Assembly: GCA_003135455.1 (NCBI GenBank) | Contig: PLBV01000107.1 | Span: 1,796-36,468 of the forward strand | Source of the DNA: Hyphomicrobiales bacterium | GTDB taxonomy: Bacteria > Pseudomonadota > Alphaproteobacteria > Rhizobiales > Methyloligellaceae | Direction of reading: 5' to 3' | Length of the DNA: 34,673 bases | In this document: positions 34,586-34,673 of the stretch, in pieces | Layout: every line of letters starts with the position of its first letter | Position numbering within the stretch: position 1 is the stretch's first letter | Translations under genes and position numbers: made by a program | Notes under the pieces: model-generated | Databases searched by the model: none | What the model was told of the DNA's origin: nothing | Seen by the model: only the letters and a program-made list of their open reading frames with translations

Positions 34586-34673
34586 TAGAGCGCTATCGCG
34601 TCAGGTTGAATCGCGACAGCGCTCTAGCTTTTTGTTTGACGCAAGATCTTTTGGCGAAAACCGGTTCCCACTT
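34586..34673. repeat. Interspersed palindromic repeat, copy D (cut by window end)
   Basis: Fourth copy. The left hairpin is the best preserved in the window (AGAGCGCTATCGCG against CGCGACAGCGCTCT). The start of the right hairpin is altered (TTTGACGCAAGATC instead of TTTGAGCATGATC), and the rest continues AAAACCGGTTCCCACTT to the window edge. It lies just upstream of the ribF start, so it may fall in the ribF promoter or leader region. Confidence 0.8.

Noticed and set aside
1-34673. CRISPR arrays, tRNA/rRNA genes, prophage, defence systems, biosynthetic clusters
   Set aside because: I looked for regularly spaced repeats, tRNA-like cloverleafs, integrases, restriction or toxin genes and large synthases and saw none.

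Overview
The window is GC-rich alphaproteobacterial chromosome, most likely from Hyphomicrobiales (Rhizobiales). Three things point there: a plant-type glutamate-cysteine ligase, a lipid A/Kdo gene block carrying DUF4170 and DUF2093 genes, and two families of interspersed palindromic repeats of the kind common in that order (GAGCATGATC...GATCATGCTC and CATCCTTCGAGG...CCTCAGGATGACGG). No tRNA, rRNA, CRISPR array, complete insertion sequence, integrase or toxin-antitoxin pair was seen. Most of the window is conserved housekeeping DNA with several accessory or decayed patches; no clearly new multi-gene system was found.

Layout. 1-1698 (minus): cytochrome c oxidase ctaC then ctaD, the latter cut by the window edge. 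2231-2827 (plus): IalB-family secreted protein. 2837-3158: repeats plus an intrinsic terminator facing gshA. 3177-5438 (minus): gshA and rsmE, divergent from ubiA (5481-6434, plus). 6639-12911 (plus): lipid A/Kdo block of inositol-phosphatase-family protein, DUF4170, MsbA-like ABC exporter, a DUF374 acyltransferase fused in frame to Kdo transferase, and lpxK. 12919-14656 (minus): DUF2093 protein and xseA. 14767-16056 (plus): purD.

16057-18926 is the accessory or decayed part: an orphan c-type cytochrome, the C-terminal stub of a heavy-metal RND pump, and an AlgI/MBOAT O-acyltransferase pseudogene whose pieces lie in two frames. A small Tyr/Pro-rich secreted protein follows. 19298-21249 holds RNA-modification genes (tadA minus; rluB-like and rsmD plus). 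21431-22543 is an unrecognised exported protein. 22546-34566 (minus) runs ribF, ileS, lspA, a lipoprotein, two M16 peptidases (one with and one without the zinc motif), pgi and mutL. ribF-lspA-lipoprotein-M16 reads as an envelope/translation operon and pgi-mutL overlap.

The observations most worth a second look are the DUF374-KdtA single-chain fusion, a ~168-residue Lys/Ala/Pro-rich histone-H1-like extension on isoleucyl-tRNA synthetase, a perfect 11-bp hairpin that buries the lspA ribosome binding site, the interspersed repeats, and the AlgI pseudogene with two offsetting frameshifts.
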